From NCBI GenBank assembly GCA_028277795.1, contig JANQFP010000227.1:1-61679 (forward strand): a stretch of 61,679 nucleotides of DNA, in the 5' to 3' direction. The stretch comes from Rhodospirillales bacterium. GTDB lineage: Bacteria; Pseudomonadota; Alphaproteobacteria; Rhodospirillales; JANQFP01. Each line of letters opens with the position of its first letter. Position 1 is the stretch's first letter. The notes beneath the pieces are model-generated. The model searched no databases and was not told where the DNA came from. It was given only the letters and a program-made list of their open reading frames with translations. A program made the position numbers and the translations under genes. Of the stretch, positions 53,936-61,679 are shown one piece after another.

Positions 53936-54877
53936 CTACACGATGCTCCGGAAGTAGGCCACCGTCCGGGCCAGACCCTCGTCCAGGGACACCTTGGGCG
54001 CCCACCCCAGGACCGAGTCCGCCAACGTGATGTCGGGGCATCGCTGGATGGGGTCGTCGGCGGGCAACGGCTGTTGGGTCAGGGTCGATTTCGACTCCGT
54101 CATGGCCAGAACCTTCTCCGCCAGCTCGCGGATGGAGGTCTCGTGGGGATTGCCCAGGTTGATGGGGCCGGTGACGTCGTCCGGGGCCTCCATCAGGCGC
54201 ACCAGGCCGTCCACCAGATCGTCGACGTAGCAGAACGAACGGGTCTGGCTGCCGTCGCCGTAGAGGGTGAGCGCCTGCCCGGTCAGGGACTGGACGATGA
54301 AGTTGGACACCACGCGGCCGTCGTTGGGGTGCATCCGGGGGCCGTAGGTGTTGAAGATGCGGGCCACCCGGATGGTGGTCTGGAACTGGCGGTAGTAGTC
54401 GAAGAACAGGGTCTCGGCGCAGCGTTTGCCCTCGTCGTAGCAGCCCCGCGGCCCGATGGGATTGACGTTGCCGCGGTAGTCCTCGCGCTGCGGATGGGTC
54501 TCCGGATCGCCATAGACCTCGCTGGTCGAGGCCTGGAGGATCTTGGCCTTGGTCCGCTTGGCCAGTCCCAGCATGTTGATGGCGCCGTGCACCGACGTCT
54601 TGGTGGTCTGCACCGGGTCGAACTGGTAGTGGACGGGCGAGGCCGGGCAGGCGAGGTTGTAGATCTCGTCCACCTCCACATAGAGGGGGAAGGTGACGTC
54701 GTGGCGGAGCAGCTCGAAGTGGGGCTCGCCGGCCAGGTGGACGATGTTGTCCTTGGTGCCGGTGAAGAAGTTGTCCACGCACAGGACGTCGTGGCCCTCG
54801 CTCACCAGCCGCTCGCAGAGGTGCGACCCGACGAACCCGGCGCCGCCGGTCACCAGCACCCGTTTACGCGACAGCAT
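53936..54877 (-). CDS. UDP-glucuronate decarboxylase (UDP-xylose synthase), SDR family
   Basis: The 313-residue extended SDR enzyme has the NAD-binding G-G-A-G-F-V-G-S (about 10-17), a [11 protein letters not shown] motif, the decarboxylase-type P-A-S-P-V-H-Y-Q segment, catalytic T-S-E and Y-D-E-G-K, and G-D-G-S-Q-T-R-S-F. These match the UXS group, which converts UDP-glucuronate to UDP-xylose; related epimerases lack the A-S-P-V-H-Y-Q pattern. ATG 54877 is chosen because the 38-residue upstream extension is unlike the family. It probably feeds a surface glycan with the neighbouring genes. Confidence 0.9.
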   Translation of the reverse strand: MLSRKRVLVTGGAGFVGSHLCERLVSEGHDVLCVDNFFTGTKDNIVHLAGEPHFELLRHDVTFPLYVEVDEIYNLACPASPVHYQFDPVQTTKTSVHGAINMLGLAKRTKAKILQASTSEVYGDPETHPQREDYRGNVNPIGPRGCYDEGKRCAETLFFDYYRQFQTTIRVARIFNTYGPRMHPNDGRVVSNFIVQSLTGQALTLYGDGSQTRSFCYVDDLVDGLVRLMEAPDDVTGPINLGNPHETSIRELAEKVLAMTESKSTLTQQPLPADDPIQRCPDITLADSVLGWAPKVSLDEGLARTVAYFRSIV

Positions 54878-55043
54878 GGACGTGCGACCCCCCCGCAATG
54901 GCGGCGCGACCCTACCATCGGGTGGCGGCTGCCACAAAGGCTTTCGGGGAAGGTATTTGCCGGCGCGCCTTTGATCCGATTCGCGAAGCACCGGAATGGC
55001 GCGCCGGAAAGCCCGCGCGGCGCGTGAGCGTCACCGCCTGCGC

Positions 55044-55070
55044 ATGAAATGGCCCGGCGGGTCATTTCAT
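55044..55070. repeat. 12-bp hairpin downstream of the phosphatase gene
   Basis: An 8-bp perfect stem (55044-55051/55063-55070) continues inward with a G-T pair and three G-C pairs, leaving a 3-nt loop. It begins 14 bp past the stop of the leftward phosphatase gene. No T-tract follows in either direction, so termination is uncertain. The rest of the 206-bp gap (54878-55083) shows nothing else and probably holds the promoter for the decarboxylase gene. Confidence 0.5.
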
Positions 55071-55083
55071 TGGCGGGGCGGTA

Positions 55084-55839
55084 TCACGTTTGCAGGATGC
55101 GCCGGTCAGCGCCCTCCAGCACTAGGCAGGTCAGCCGGTTGGTGGCGTAGGCCCCGGTGTCGATGCCGATTCGGTTGTCCTTGAGCTCGGGCGCCATGCT
55201 GATGGTGTGGCCATGGACCACCACCTTGCCGAAATCGTCGGTGGCGTCGAGGAACGGCCCCCGAATCCAGATCAGGTCCTTCTCGCGCTGGTCGTCCAGC
55301 GGGACGCCGGGCCGCACCCCGGCGTGGACGAACAGGTAGTCGCCGACCGTGTGGCGGATGGTCAGCCGGCGCAGGAACGCCAGGTGCTCGGCCGGCAATT
55401 CCGCGAGCAGGCGGCGGCGCAGACGCTCCAGCTCGGACCCGCGCAGGTAGGGGTCGAAGACCGACACGTCGTAGCTGTCCAGGGTGGCATCGCCGCCGTT
55501 GAACAGCCAGATGCGGCCGTCGCCGCCGTCCAGGTAGTCGAGCATCAGGTCCTCGTGATTGCCCTTGATGTGCACCGACTCGAACCCGCCCAGGGGCATG
55601 TGGACCAGCATGTTGATGACCTCGCGCGACTGGTAGCCCCGGTCGACGTAGTCCCCCAGGTAGACGAGGACCTTGCGCCGCACGCGGGCCGATTCGGCGT
55701 CGGCGCGGATGAATCGGTGCAGGCGGGCCAGCAGGTCGGCCCGGCCGTGGATGTCGCCGACGGCATAGACCCGGCAATCCTCCGGGACCCGCGGCGGTGC
55801 GGGGGTTGCGGCGCCGGCCGTCTGTTGAGTCGAAGCCAT
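55084..55839 (-). CDS. PPP-family metallophosphoesterase
   Basis: The 251-residue protein has the full PPP phosphatase motif set: G-D-I-H-G-R (about 29-34), G-D-Y-V-D-R-G (about 61-67), G-N-H-E (about 92-95), H-A-G (about 176) and H-G-H (about 210). Members of this bacterial group act as serine/threonine protein phosphatases or diadenosine tetraphosphate hydrolases. ATG 55839 is chosen over an upstream start at 55878, whose extension is basic and unconserved. It diverges from the EAL-like pair across 86 bp; a functional link is possible but unproven. Confidence 0.88.
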   Translation of the reverse strand: MASTQQTAGAATPAPPRVPEDCRVYAVGDIHGRADLLARLHRFIRADAESARVRRKVLVYLGDYVDRGYQSREVINMLVHMPLGGFESVHIKGNHEDLMLDYLDGGDGRIWLFNGGDATLDSYDVSVFDPYLRGSELERLRRRLLAELPAEHLAFLRRLTIRHTVGDYLFVHAGVRPGVPLDDQREKDLIWIRGPFLDATDDFGKVVVHGHTISMAPELKDNRIGIDTGAYATNRLTCLVLEGADRRILQT

Positions 55840-55925
55840 GTCTGGGAATATGATGATGCCGCTGCGCCGCCGCTTCAAGACGGCGGCCGGGAGGGTCGTC
55901 GAAGCAGGGAGAACGCGCCCCGGAC

Positions 55926-57182
55926 ATGGCCGAATCAGCCCTATCCGCCACCGGCCCCGGTCAGGACGGCACCAGCGAGGAGGTCCTGCTGCGGGACTAC
56001 CTCCACCGCGTCGGCGACAACCGGGCCGGGCTCTACGCGGTCCACGTGCATCTGTCCGATCTGCGGCCGGGCAACCGCCAGCCCAACTTCATCCGTATCG
56101 CCGCCCGCTCCTTCGAGTACCTGGTCAACAACTTCGAAGCCACGCTGTACCCCATGTCCAACGCGGACCTGATCCTGGTGTGCCGCGACGTGCCGGTGGA
56201 CGAGGTCGATTCGGTCATTCTCAAGGCCCGCGCCCTGTTTCACGAGGACCCCCTGACCGCCGGCGAGGACGGCGCCTTCGGCGACCGCTTCACCACCTGG
56301 TACGACCTGTCGCAGCCCGACGACTATGTGGCCCTGATCGGCATTGCCGACCAGCTCCTGGCGGAGACCCTGCAACGCCAGCGCCGGGAGGCCGAGGCGG
56401 TGGCCGCCGCCGGCGCCCGGGCGATGACCGGCCGCCCGCTCGATCCGCCGACCCTGGCCGCCATCCGCCAGCAGCTCCAGGGGGCGCGGCTGTTCGACCT
56501 GATCCACCAGCAGACGGCGGTCCAGGTCCGCCACGGCGGCAAGGGGCGGGTGCTGTTCCGCGAGCATTTCGTGTCCATGTTCGAGCTGCAGAAGCGGGTG
56601 GCGCCGGGCGTCAACCTGTTCGGCAACATGTGGCTGTTCCAGTACATGACCGAGTTCCTCGACCGGCGGCTGCTGGCCATCCTCTCCCGGCGCGGCCTGG
56701 ACGAGGGCAAGGACTCCATCAGCCTCAACCTCAACGTCCCCACCGTCCTGTCCCGCGACTTCCAGGAGTTCCACCAGGGCCTGGGCACCCTGGCCAACAG
56801 GGTCATCATCGAGGTGCAGTTGATCGACGCCCTGGCCGACATGGGCGCCTTCGCGTATGCCCGCGATTCCCTGCGCGAGCGGGGCTACCGGGTGCTGATC
56901 GACGGGCTCAACCCGTTCGCCCTGCAATTCTTCGATGCCCAGCCCCTGGAAGCGGACTTCATCAAGATCAACTGGAGCCGGGAGTTCCTGGGCGACGACG
57001 CGAACCGGCGGCCGGCCGCCCTGAGCGAGTCCGTCGCCCGCGCCGGCCCGGAGCGGATCGTGCTCGCCCGGGTGGAGACCGAGGAGGCGGTCAAGTGGGG
57101 CACCGGCCTCGGCATCACCGGGTTCCAGGGCCAACTGGTCGACGAGATCGTGGAGACGATGTCCGACCGGGGCATGATCTGA
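55926..57182 (+). CDS. degenerate EAL-like domain protein, first of a tandem pair
   Basis: The 418-residue soluble protein has an N-terminal region (about 20-145: L-L-R-D-Y-L-H-R, A-V-H-V-H-L-S-D-L, A-A-R-S-F-E-Y-L-V, F-T-T-W-Y-D-L) shared with the next gene. A C-terminal part (about 170-410) has the pattern of an EAL phosphodiesterase barrel: S-L-N-L-N-V-P-T-V-L-S, R-V-I-I-E-V-Q-L, A-D-F-I-K-I-N-W and G-I-T-G-F-Q-G. Key catalytic residues are missing: no E-A-L motif, and D-D-F-G is replaced by I-D-G-L-N. It is probably not a c-di-GMP phosphodiesterase; a binding or scaffold role is likely. The second copy starts 41 bp downstream. Confidence 0.75.
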   Translation: MAESALSATGPGQDGTSEEVLLRDYLHRVGDNRAGLYAVHVHLSDLRPGNRQPNFIRIAARSFEYLVNNFEATLYPMSNADLILVCRDVPVDEVDSVILKARALFHEDPLTAGEDGAFGDRFTTWYDLSQPDDYVALIGIADQLLAETLQRQRREAEAVAAAGARAMTGRPLDPPTLAAIRQQLQGARLFDLIHQQTAVQVRHGGKGRVLFREHFVSMFELQKRVAPGVNLFGNMWLFQYMTEFLDRRLLAILSRRGLDEGKDSISLNLNVPTVLSRDFQEFHQGLGTLANRVIIEVQLIDALADMGAFAYARDSLRERGYRVLIDGLNPFALQFFDAQPLEADFIKINWSREFLGDDANRRPAALSESVARAGPERIVLARVETEEAVKWGTGLGITGFQGQLVDEIVETMSDRGMI

Positions 57183-57223
57183 CGCGGCACGCCGCCGCCG
57201 ACAAGGGAGCGCAAGGCCCGACC

Positions 57224-58498
57224 ATGGCGCGTTCGCCCGAATCCCAGAGGCTGGTCCCCAGCCAGGAGCACCTGCTCCTCGACTACGTCCACCGTCTGGA
57301 GAAGCACAAGCAGGACCGCCGCGCGGTCCACATCCACCTGTCCCAGCTCAAGGCGTTCCACCGCCGCGAGCAGCACGTGCGGGCGGCGGCCAACAGCTTC
57401 GAGCCCCTGGTCAAGGCGCTGCAGGGCCAGCTCTTCGTCCTCCAGAACTCGGACCTGGTCTTCATCTACAAGGCGGAGGTGCATCCGCAGACCGAGACCA
57501 TCGTGCAGCGGGTCCGCTTCCTGTTCAGCGACGACCCCCTGCTGGCCGACGAGGGCGACGAGGGCGGGGGCTTCGCCACCTGGTACGACGTGGAGAAGGA
57601 GTTCGACCGCATCCTGCAACTGGTTCAGGGACTGGTCCGCGTCGACCGCCGCCAGATCGCGCGCGAGGGCGCCCGCATGGACACCCGGGCGGCGCTGAAG
57701 GCGCGCCAGGAAAAGGGCGAGCCCCTGACGCCGGAGGTGCTGGGGAGGGTCGAGGCGGCCCTCGAACGGGCCGACCTGTCGAACCTGGTGCGCCGCCAGT
57801 TCGTGTGCAGCCTGTCGGCCAACATGGTCCCGGAGCCGGTGTTCAGCGAGCTGTTCATCTCGGTCGGCGACCTGCGCGAGACCCTGCTGCCCGGGGTCAA
57901 CCTGATGTCCAACCGCTGGCTGTTCCAGCATCTCACCCGGACCCTGGACCTGCGCATGCTGGCCATGTTGTCGAAGACCGACCACATCACCATCTCCGGG
58001 GATATCAGCTTCAACCTCAACGTCTCCACCCTGCTGTCCCAGGAGTTCCTGACCTTCGACGACAACATCACGGCGCGGCGGCGCGGCTCCATGATCATCG
58101 AGCTGCAGCACGTGGACATCTTCGCCGACCTGGGCGCCTATCTGTTCGCCCGCGAGTTCGTTCAGGAGAAGGGCTATCGGGTCTGCCTCGACGGGGTCAC
58201 CCACCACACCCTGGCCATGTTCGACCGCGAGGAGCTGGGGGCCGACCTGATAAAGCTGCTGTGGCATCCCGAGTTCGCGCACCTGTCCGAGGAGGCGCCG
58301 GAAACCATTCGCACCATCGTGCGGCGGGCCGGCGAGGGTCGCGTCGTCCTGTGCCGGGTGGACAACCGCCAGGCGGTGGACTTCGGCCGCGCCATGGGCA
58401 TCGGGCTGTTCCAGGGGCGCCACGTGGAGAACCTGATCGCCGAGGACAACCGCAGGCGGGAGCTGCTGCGCCTGAAGCGGCGCATCGAGCGGGGCTGA
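57224..58498 (+). CDS. degenerate EAL-like domain protein, second of a tandem pair
   Basis: The 424-residue protein is a clear paralogue of the preceding gene. The N-terminal region aligns (L-L-L-D-Y-V-H-R-L, A-V-H-I-H-L-S-Q-L, A-A-N-S-F-E-P-L-V, F-A-T-W-Y-D-V), as do the core segments V-A/L-P-G-V-N-L, W-L-F-Q, S-F-N-L-N-V-S-T-L-L-S, M-I-I-E-L-Q-H and M-G-I-G-L-F-Q-G. Again the E-A-L motif and the D-D pair are absent (L-D-G-V). It carries a longer charged linker (about 140-185). ATG 57224 follows AAGGGAGCG; the open frame further upstream is a shadow of the first copy. Two diverged inactive copies side by side suggest a heteromeric complex. Confidence 0.75.
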   Translation: MARSPESQRLVPSQEHLLLDYVHRLEKHKQDRRAVHIHLSQLKAFHRREQHVRAAANSFEPLVKALQGQLFVLQNSDLVFIYKAEVHPQTETIVQRVRFLFSDDPLLADEGDEGGGFATWYDVEKEFDRILQLVQGLVRVDRRQIAREGARMDTRAALKARQEKGEPLTPEVLGRVEAALERADLSNLVRRQFVCSLSANMVPEPVFSELFISVGDLRETLLPGVNLMSNRWLFQHLTRTLDLRMLAMLSKTDHITISGDISFNLNVSTLLSQEFLTFDDNITARRRGSMIIELQHVDIFADLGAYLFAREFVQEKGYRVCLDGVTHHTLAMFDREELGADLIKLLWHPEFAHLSEEAPETIRTIVRRAGEGRVVLCRVDNRQAVDFGRAMGIGLFQGRHVENLIAEDNRRRELLRLKRRIERG

Positions 58499-58523
58499 CC
58501 GGCCGCGCCTCGGAACACCATCC

Positions 58524-59294
58524 ATGGACCCACCGGACGCCGTCGTCGCCGTCGACACCCTGGTCAAGCGGTTCGCCGCCGTGACCGCCGTCGATGCGGT
58601 GTCGTTCACCGTCGCCGCCGGCTCGACCACGGCCCTGCTCGGCGGCAACGGTGCCGGCAAGACGACCACACTGGCCATCCTCCTCGGCCTGCTGCTGCCC
58701 ACCTCGGGCGCGGTCCGCGTGTTCGGCGAGGACATGCTGCGCCACCGCCACCGTGTGCTCGGCCGGATGAACTTCTCCTCGCCCTACGTGGACCTGCCCC
58801 GCCGCCTCAGCGTGGCCGAGAACCTGTCGGTCTACGGCCATCTCTACGGACTCGAGTCGGTCAAGGACCGGGTGCGGGCGGTGGCCCGGGACCTGGACAT
58901 CGAACCCTTCCTCGACCGCCCCACCGGCGAGCTGTCGGCCGGCCAGAAGACCCGGGTGGCGTTGGCCAAGGCCCTGCTCAACGAGCCCGACCTGCTGCTC
59001 CTGGACGAGCCCACGGCGTCGCTGGATCCGGACACCGGGGACTGGGTGCGCAGCTACCTGGAGACCTACCGGCATCGCACCGGGGCCACCATCCTGCTGG
59101 CGTCCCACAACATGGGCGAGGTGGAGCGCCTTTGCGACCACGTGCTGATGATGCGCACCGGACGCATCGTCGACCGGGGATCGCCGGACGACCTGATCGC
59201 CCGCTACGGGCGGCGCACCCTGGAGGAGGTGTTCCTCGACATCGCCCGCGACCGCCGCCGCGGCGACACCGACCGGGACACGGCGGCCCAATGA
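58524..59294 (+). CDS. ABC transporter ATP-binding protein
   Basis: The 256-residue ATPase has Walker A G-G-N-G-A-G-K-T-T (about 36-44), signature L-S-A-G-Q-K-T-R-V-A (Ala in place of the usual second Gly), Walker B L-L-L-L-D-E-P-T and the switch histidine in L-A-S-H-N-M. It belongs to the drug/polysaccharide-type exporter group (CcmA/NodI-like). It overlaps the permease gene by 4 bp (ATGA). It follows the second EAL-like gene by 25 bp, so the four genes may be co-transcribed. Confidence 0.93.
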   Translation: MDPPDAVVAVDTLVKRFAAVTAVDAVSFTVAAGSTTALLGGNGAGKTTTLAILLGLLLPTSGAVRVFGEDMLRHRHRVLGRMNFSSPYVDLPRRLSVAENLSVYGHLYGLESVKDRVRAVARDLDIEPFLDRPTGELSAGQKTRVALAKALLNEPDLLLLDEPTASLDPDTGDWVRSYLETYRHRTGATILLASHNMGEVERLCDHVLMMRTGRIVDRGSPDDLIARYGRRTLEEVFLDIARDRRRGDTDRDTAAQ

Positions 59295-60118
59295 GCGCCC
59301 ACGCCGGGGCCCGGGGTGGCGCCCTGTTCTCTTGGCGGCGCATCGGCGCCGTCATCCTGCGCCACACCTACGTGCTGCGCAGCTCGTGGCCGCGGCTCCT
59401 GGAGCTGGCTTACTGGCCGACCGTGCAGATGATCCTGTGGGGGTTCATCACCACCTTCTTCCTCGGTCACAGCTCGTGGGTGGCGCAGGCGGCCGGCGTG
59501 CTGATCAGTGCCGTCCTGCTGTGGGACGTGCTGTTCCGCGCCAACCTGGGGGTGTCGCTCACCTTCATGGAGGAGATGTGGGCGCGCAACCTGGGCCAGA
59601 TGTTCGTCAGCCCGCTCCGGCCCTACGAGATGGTCGCCGCGCTCACCCTGATGAGCCTGATCCGCACGGCCATCAGCGTCAGCCCGGCGGCGCTGCTCGC
59701 CCTGCCGCTGTACGACGTGTGGGTGTTCTCCCTGGGGCCGCCGCTGGTGGCGTTCTTCGCCAACCTGCTGGTGTTCGGCTGGAGCATCGGTCTCGTCGTC
59801 TCGGCGCTGGTCCTGCGCTTCGGGCTGGGCGCCGAGAGCCTGGCCTGGGTCGCCATCTTCGCCGTGGCGCCGCTGTCGGGCATCTACTATCCCATCGACA
59901 CCCTGCCCGGCTGGCTGCAGCCGGTGGCATGGTCGCTGCCCTCGGCCCACGTCTTCGAAGGCATGCGGTCGGTCCTGTTCGACGACGTGTTCCGCCTCGA
60001 TCTGCTGGCCGGCGCGGTGGCCCTCAACGCCGCCTATCTGGCCCTGGCGTCGGGGTTCTTCCTCTACACCTTCCACGTCGCCCGCCGGCGTGGCCTGTTG
60101 CTGCAGCAAGGCGAGTGA
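59291..60118 (+). CDS. ABC-2 type transporter permease
   Basis: The 275-residue membrane protein has about six hydrophobic segments with the ABC-2 signature near the end (A-V-A-P-L-S-G-I-Y-Y-P-I-D-T-L-P-G-W-L-Q, about 196-215), as in NodJ-like exporters. The C-terminus R-R-R-G-L-L-L-Q-Q-G-E is encoded inside the 37-bp direct repeat that recurs at 61544-61580. The codons CGT and CAA in this copy are less GC-rich than the CGC and CAG of the distal copy. The cargo is unknown. Confidence 0.9.
   Translation: MSAHAGARGGALFSWRRIGAVILRHTYVLRSSWPRLLELAYWPTVQMILWGFITTFFLGHSSWVAQAAGVLISAVLLWDVLFRANLGVSLTFMEEMWARNLGQMFVSPLRPYEMVAALTLMSLIRTAISVSPAALLALPLYDVWVFSLGPPLVAFFANLLVFGWSIGLVVSALVLRFGLGAESLAWVAIFAVAPLSGIYYPIDTLPGWLQPVAWSLPSAHVFEGMRSVLFDDVFRLDLLAGAVALNAAYLALASGFFLYTFHVARRRGLLLQQGE
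60082..60118 (+). repeat. 37-bp direct repeat, left copy (att-like)
   Basis: This copy is the 3' end of the permease gene, ending exactly at its TGA stop. It matches 61544-61580 at 34 of 37 positions; all three differences are synonymous or swap one stop codon for another. Similarity stops sharply at both ends. Confidence 0.85.
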
Positions 60119-60210
60119 AGGGGTGCCGGGAAGGTCCGAGCCGCCTTCCGAGGGGCCGCATGGGGCCCCGTCATGGGAGAGTGCGCAAGAGACGCCCGAG
60201 GCCGGACGTC

Positions 60211-61407
60211 TTATGACGGGCTTGTTCCATCCATGCTAGGCATCACGCGGCGCATGTACTGGTCGAACAACGGCACCGTGAAAGCCGTGTCACCGTGCGC
60301 GGGCGAGTAGATCATGCCCTTTCGGATCAAGGCGTTTCGCGTTGGGGCAACCGATGTCACCTTGACGCCGAGTTTTTCAGCGATGTCGCCCGATCGGTGT
60401 TTGCCGGCCCCAAACTCCGCCAATGCCCGCATGTATTTCTTTTCGGACGGTCTGCAACGATCGAAGCGAACCTTGAAGAAGCTCTTGTCTAGTTCCGCTA
60501 TTGCGAGTTCGGTCGCACGCTTCACGACATCGAATGTTATGGTCGGTGACTCGGAGGCATTCCAGGACTCGTACGCCCATTGTTGAAGGAAATACGGATA
60601 CCGGTGTGTTGCTCTCAGTATTTCGTCGACGGCGCGCTTCTCATAAGTCACGCCTTCGCGTTGTGCAGGGTTTGTGATGGCTGTGACCGCGTCCTCAGGG
60701 TCCAGAGCGCCGATTTCGGGAAAAAGAAATAAGCGCTCCGAGTATGATTTGGAGTTTCCGGCCAATCCGTGGATCTGCGGCAGGCCAGCGCCGATAAGGA
60801 TTACTGGAAGCGCCCTTTGATTCGTTTTGTGAATTGACATGATTAGGGCGCTGAATTCATGTGGGGATAGATACTGCAATTCGTCTACGAATATGGAGAC
60901 AGGGGTTTTCGCGCTTTTTGCGGCTTCTGCGACAATTGAAATGAGTTCTGGCAGGTCTGTTTCTATGTCTCCGCTATCGGCTGTTCCTTTCTCTGCATCA
61001 ATGCTGAGCCCCATATCTATATTTTCTATATTTATTTTTATGCTGCTCAAGAAGCTCTTAAGTACGCGGAGTCCCATCCGGGCTTTTTCTTTTGCGTTTT
61101 CTATCGTGCTGAGGGCGTAAAGGATGTTGCGCAGGCCAGGAACGAGCAATTCAGGGAGCGTCTTGCCCTCATGGGCTTCGACCATTGTGCTTCGGAATTT
61201 TAGATCATTGGCAACGTCATTGAGTTTGTTCAACAGAACCGTTTTGCCGACGCCCCGAAGGCCGACGAGTATGATGCTCTGGGCGGGCCGTTCAGCTGCG
61301 ATGCGTCGAAGCGCGATGGTCCCGGACACGATCACATCCGATCGACCGGCCAATTCCGGTGGTGGAGTTCCGGCACCGGGCGCGTATGGATTGCGAACGG
61401 GGTCCAT
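60211..61407 (-). CDS. AAA/STAND-like ATPase with C-terminal winged helix (probably acquired)
   Basis: The 398-residue protein has an N-terminal N-P-Y-A-P-G-A-G-T-P-P-P-E-L-A-G-R motif and Walker A G-L-R-G-V-G-K-T (about 49-56). Walker B I-F-V-D-E-L-Q lies near 172, followed by sensor-like segments (I-G-A-G-L-P). The C-terminal third looks like a winged-helix domain (S-G-D-I-A-E-K-L-G-V, G-M-I-Y-S-P). It resembles archaeal-type Orc1/Cdc6-like or STAND ATPases carried as single genes in many bacteria. Base composition is clearly lower in GC than the neighbours, with frequent A/T third positions. It lies between the two copies of a 37-bp direct repeat. No integrase or partner gene is visible. 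Function is unknown; defence is possible. Confidence 0.85.
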   Translation of the reverse strand: MDPVRNPYAPGAGTPPPELAGRSDVIVSGTIALRRIAAERPAQSIILVGLRGVGKTVLLNKLNDVANDLKFRSTMVEAHEGKTLPELLVPGLRNILYALSTIENAKEKARMGLRVLKSFLSSIKINIENIDMGLSIDAEKGTADSGDIETDLPELISIVAEAAKSAKTPVSIFVDELQYLSPHEFSALIMSIHKTNQRALPVILIGAGLPQIHGLAGNSKSYSERLFLFPEIGALDPEDAVTAITNPAQREGVTYEKRAVDEILRATHRYPYFLQQWAYESWNASESPTITFDVVKRATELAIAELDKSFFKVRFDRCRPSEKKYMRALAEFGAGKHRSGDIAEKLGVKVTSVAPTRNALIRKGMIYSPAHGDTAFTVPLFDQYMRRVMPSMDGTSPS

Positions 61408-61439
61408 AGCGAGATTATCTAATTATAGGCGATTTAAGA

Positions 61440-61469
61440 TATAAATAGATAAATTCGCTCAATTGTCAA
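61440..61469 (-). promoter_or_regulatory. candidate promoter of the AAA ATPase gene
   Basis: On the minus strand TTGACA (61469-61464), an 18-bp spacer and TTTATA (61445-61440) lie about 33 bp before the start. The flank is strongly AT-rich, unlike the rest of the window. Confidence 0.6.
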
Positions 61470-61543
61470 GTCGGCGTAATTGGCCGCCTATATCCTTTCC
61501 GCTCCTATGAGACGGCAAGCGGTCGGATTGCCGCTGACGACAT

Positions 61544-61580
61544 CCGCCGGCGCGGCCTGTTGCTGCAGCAGGGCGAGTAA
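61544..61580 (+). repeat. 37-bp direct repeat, right copy (att-like)
   Basis: This copy would encode the same permease C-terminus R-R-R-G-L-L-L-Q-Q-G-E followed by TAA, but no permease sequence precedes it. It begins 137 bp beyond the ATPase start codon. The distance between the two copies is 1462 bp. The last 99 bp of the window (61581-61679) show no gene I can recognise. Confidence 0.85.
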
Positions 61581-61679
61581 CTAGCCCGCATTTCTCACAT
61601 CCGCCATGGTCTGCGCGGTGCCGTCCCGCCGACAGGGCAGGAGAGCCGCGCCGCGCGATGCGGGGCCATCGGGCAAGCG

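Noticed and set aside
55926-57182. Active c-di-GMP phosphodiesterase
   Set aside because: The EAL glutamate and the paired aspartates are absent in both tandem copies.

Overview
The window reads as chromosomal DNA of a GC-rich alphaproteobacterium, most likely from Rhodospirillales or a close relative. This rests on gene content and order, not on a search: MucR and Irr regulators, a YlxR-L7Ae fusion, an XRE regulator placed between lnt and metK, and the blocks mutM/ubiE-ubiB-coaBC-dut and dnaA-dnaN-recF-gyrB. GTG and TTG starts and 4-bp ATGA/GTGA/TTGA overlaps are frequent. I see no rRNA, tRNA or CRISPR array.

Layout. 1-2555: end of rdgB, hemW, a TusA-like sulfur carrier, mucR and a Fur-family regulator. 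2570-8456: miaB-phoH-ybeY-corC-lnt, with a 269-bp nested palindromic element just before lnt. 8641-20701: XRE regulator, metK, trmB, then the translation and RNA block rimP-nusA-ylxR/L7Ae-infB-rbfA-truB-rpsO-pnp, closed by a clear terminator. 20874-25493: a nitronate monooxygenase-like flavoprotein, then irr, a short rubrerythrin, an Fe-S/CCG-domain protein and a DUF3501 protein, which look like an iron-responsive peroxide-defence unit. 25501-28189: SH3b protein, hydroxyacid dehydrogenase, CBS-pair protein and DsrE-like protein. 28179-34832 (minus strand): ubiE, ubiB, coaBC, dut, an Rrf2 regulator, cysK and moeB, running on into dsrE. 34867-37268: mutM, a small exported protein, an enoyl-CoA hydratase and rpsT. 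37913-46526: dnaA, dnaN, recF, gyrB and a class A PBP. 46633-54877: heptose and surface-sugar genes (gmhA, hldE, a two-domain dehydrogenase, an asparagine synthase, UDP-glucuronate decarboxylase). 55084-60118: a PPP-type phosphatase, two tandem degenerate EAL-like proteins and a two-gene ABC exporter. 60119-61580: a lower-GC AAA ATPase gene bracketed by a 37-bp direct repeat of the end of the exporter permease gene.

Most of the window is housekeeping. The points most worth following are: (i) the palindromic element at 6588-6856, whose two arms are diverged inverted copies with different but still self-complementary stems; (ii) the ATPase island with att-like repeats; (iii) the tandem catalytically degenerate EAL-like pair; (iv) the Irr/rubrerythrin/Fe-S/DUF3501 unit, with an iron-box inside the irr promoter; and (v) the palindrome between gyrB and the PBP gene that sits between two 41-bp copies of the end of gyrB.
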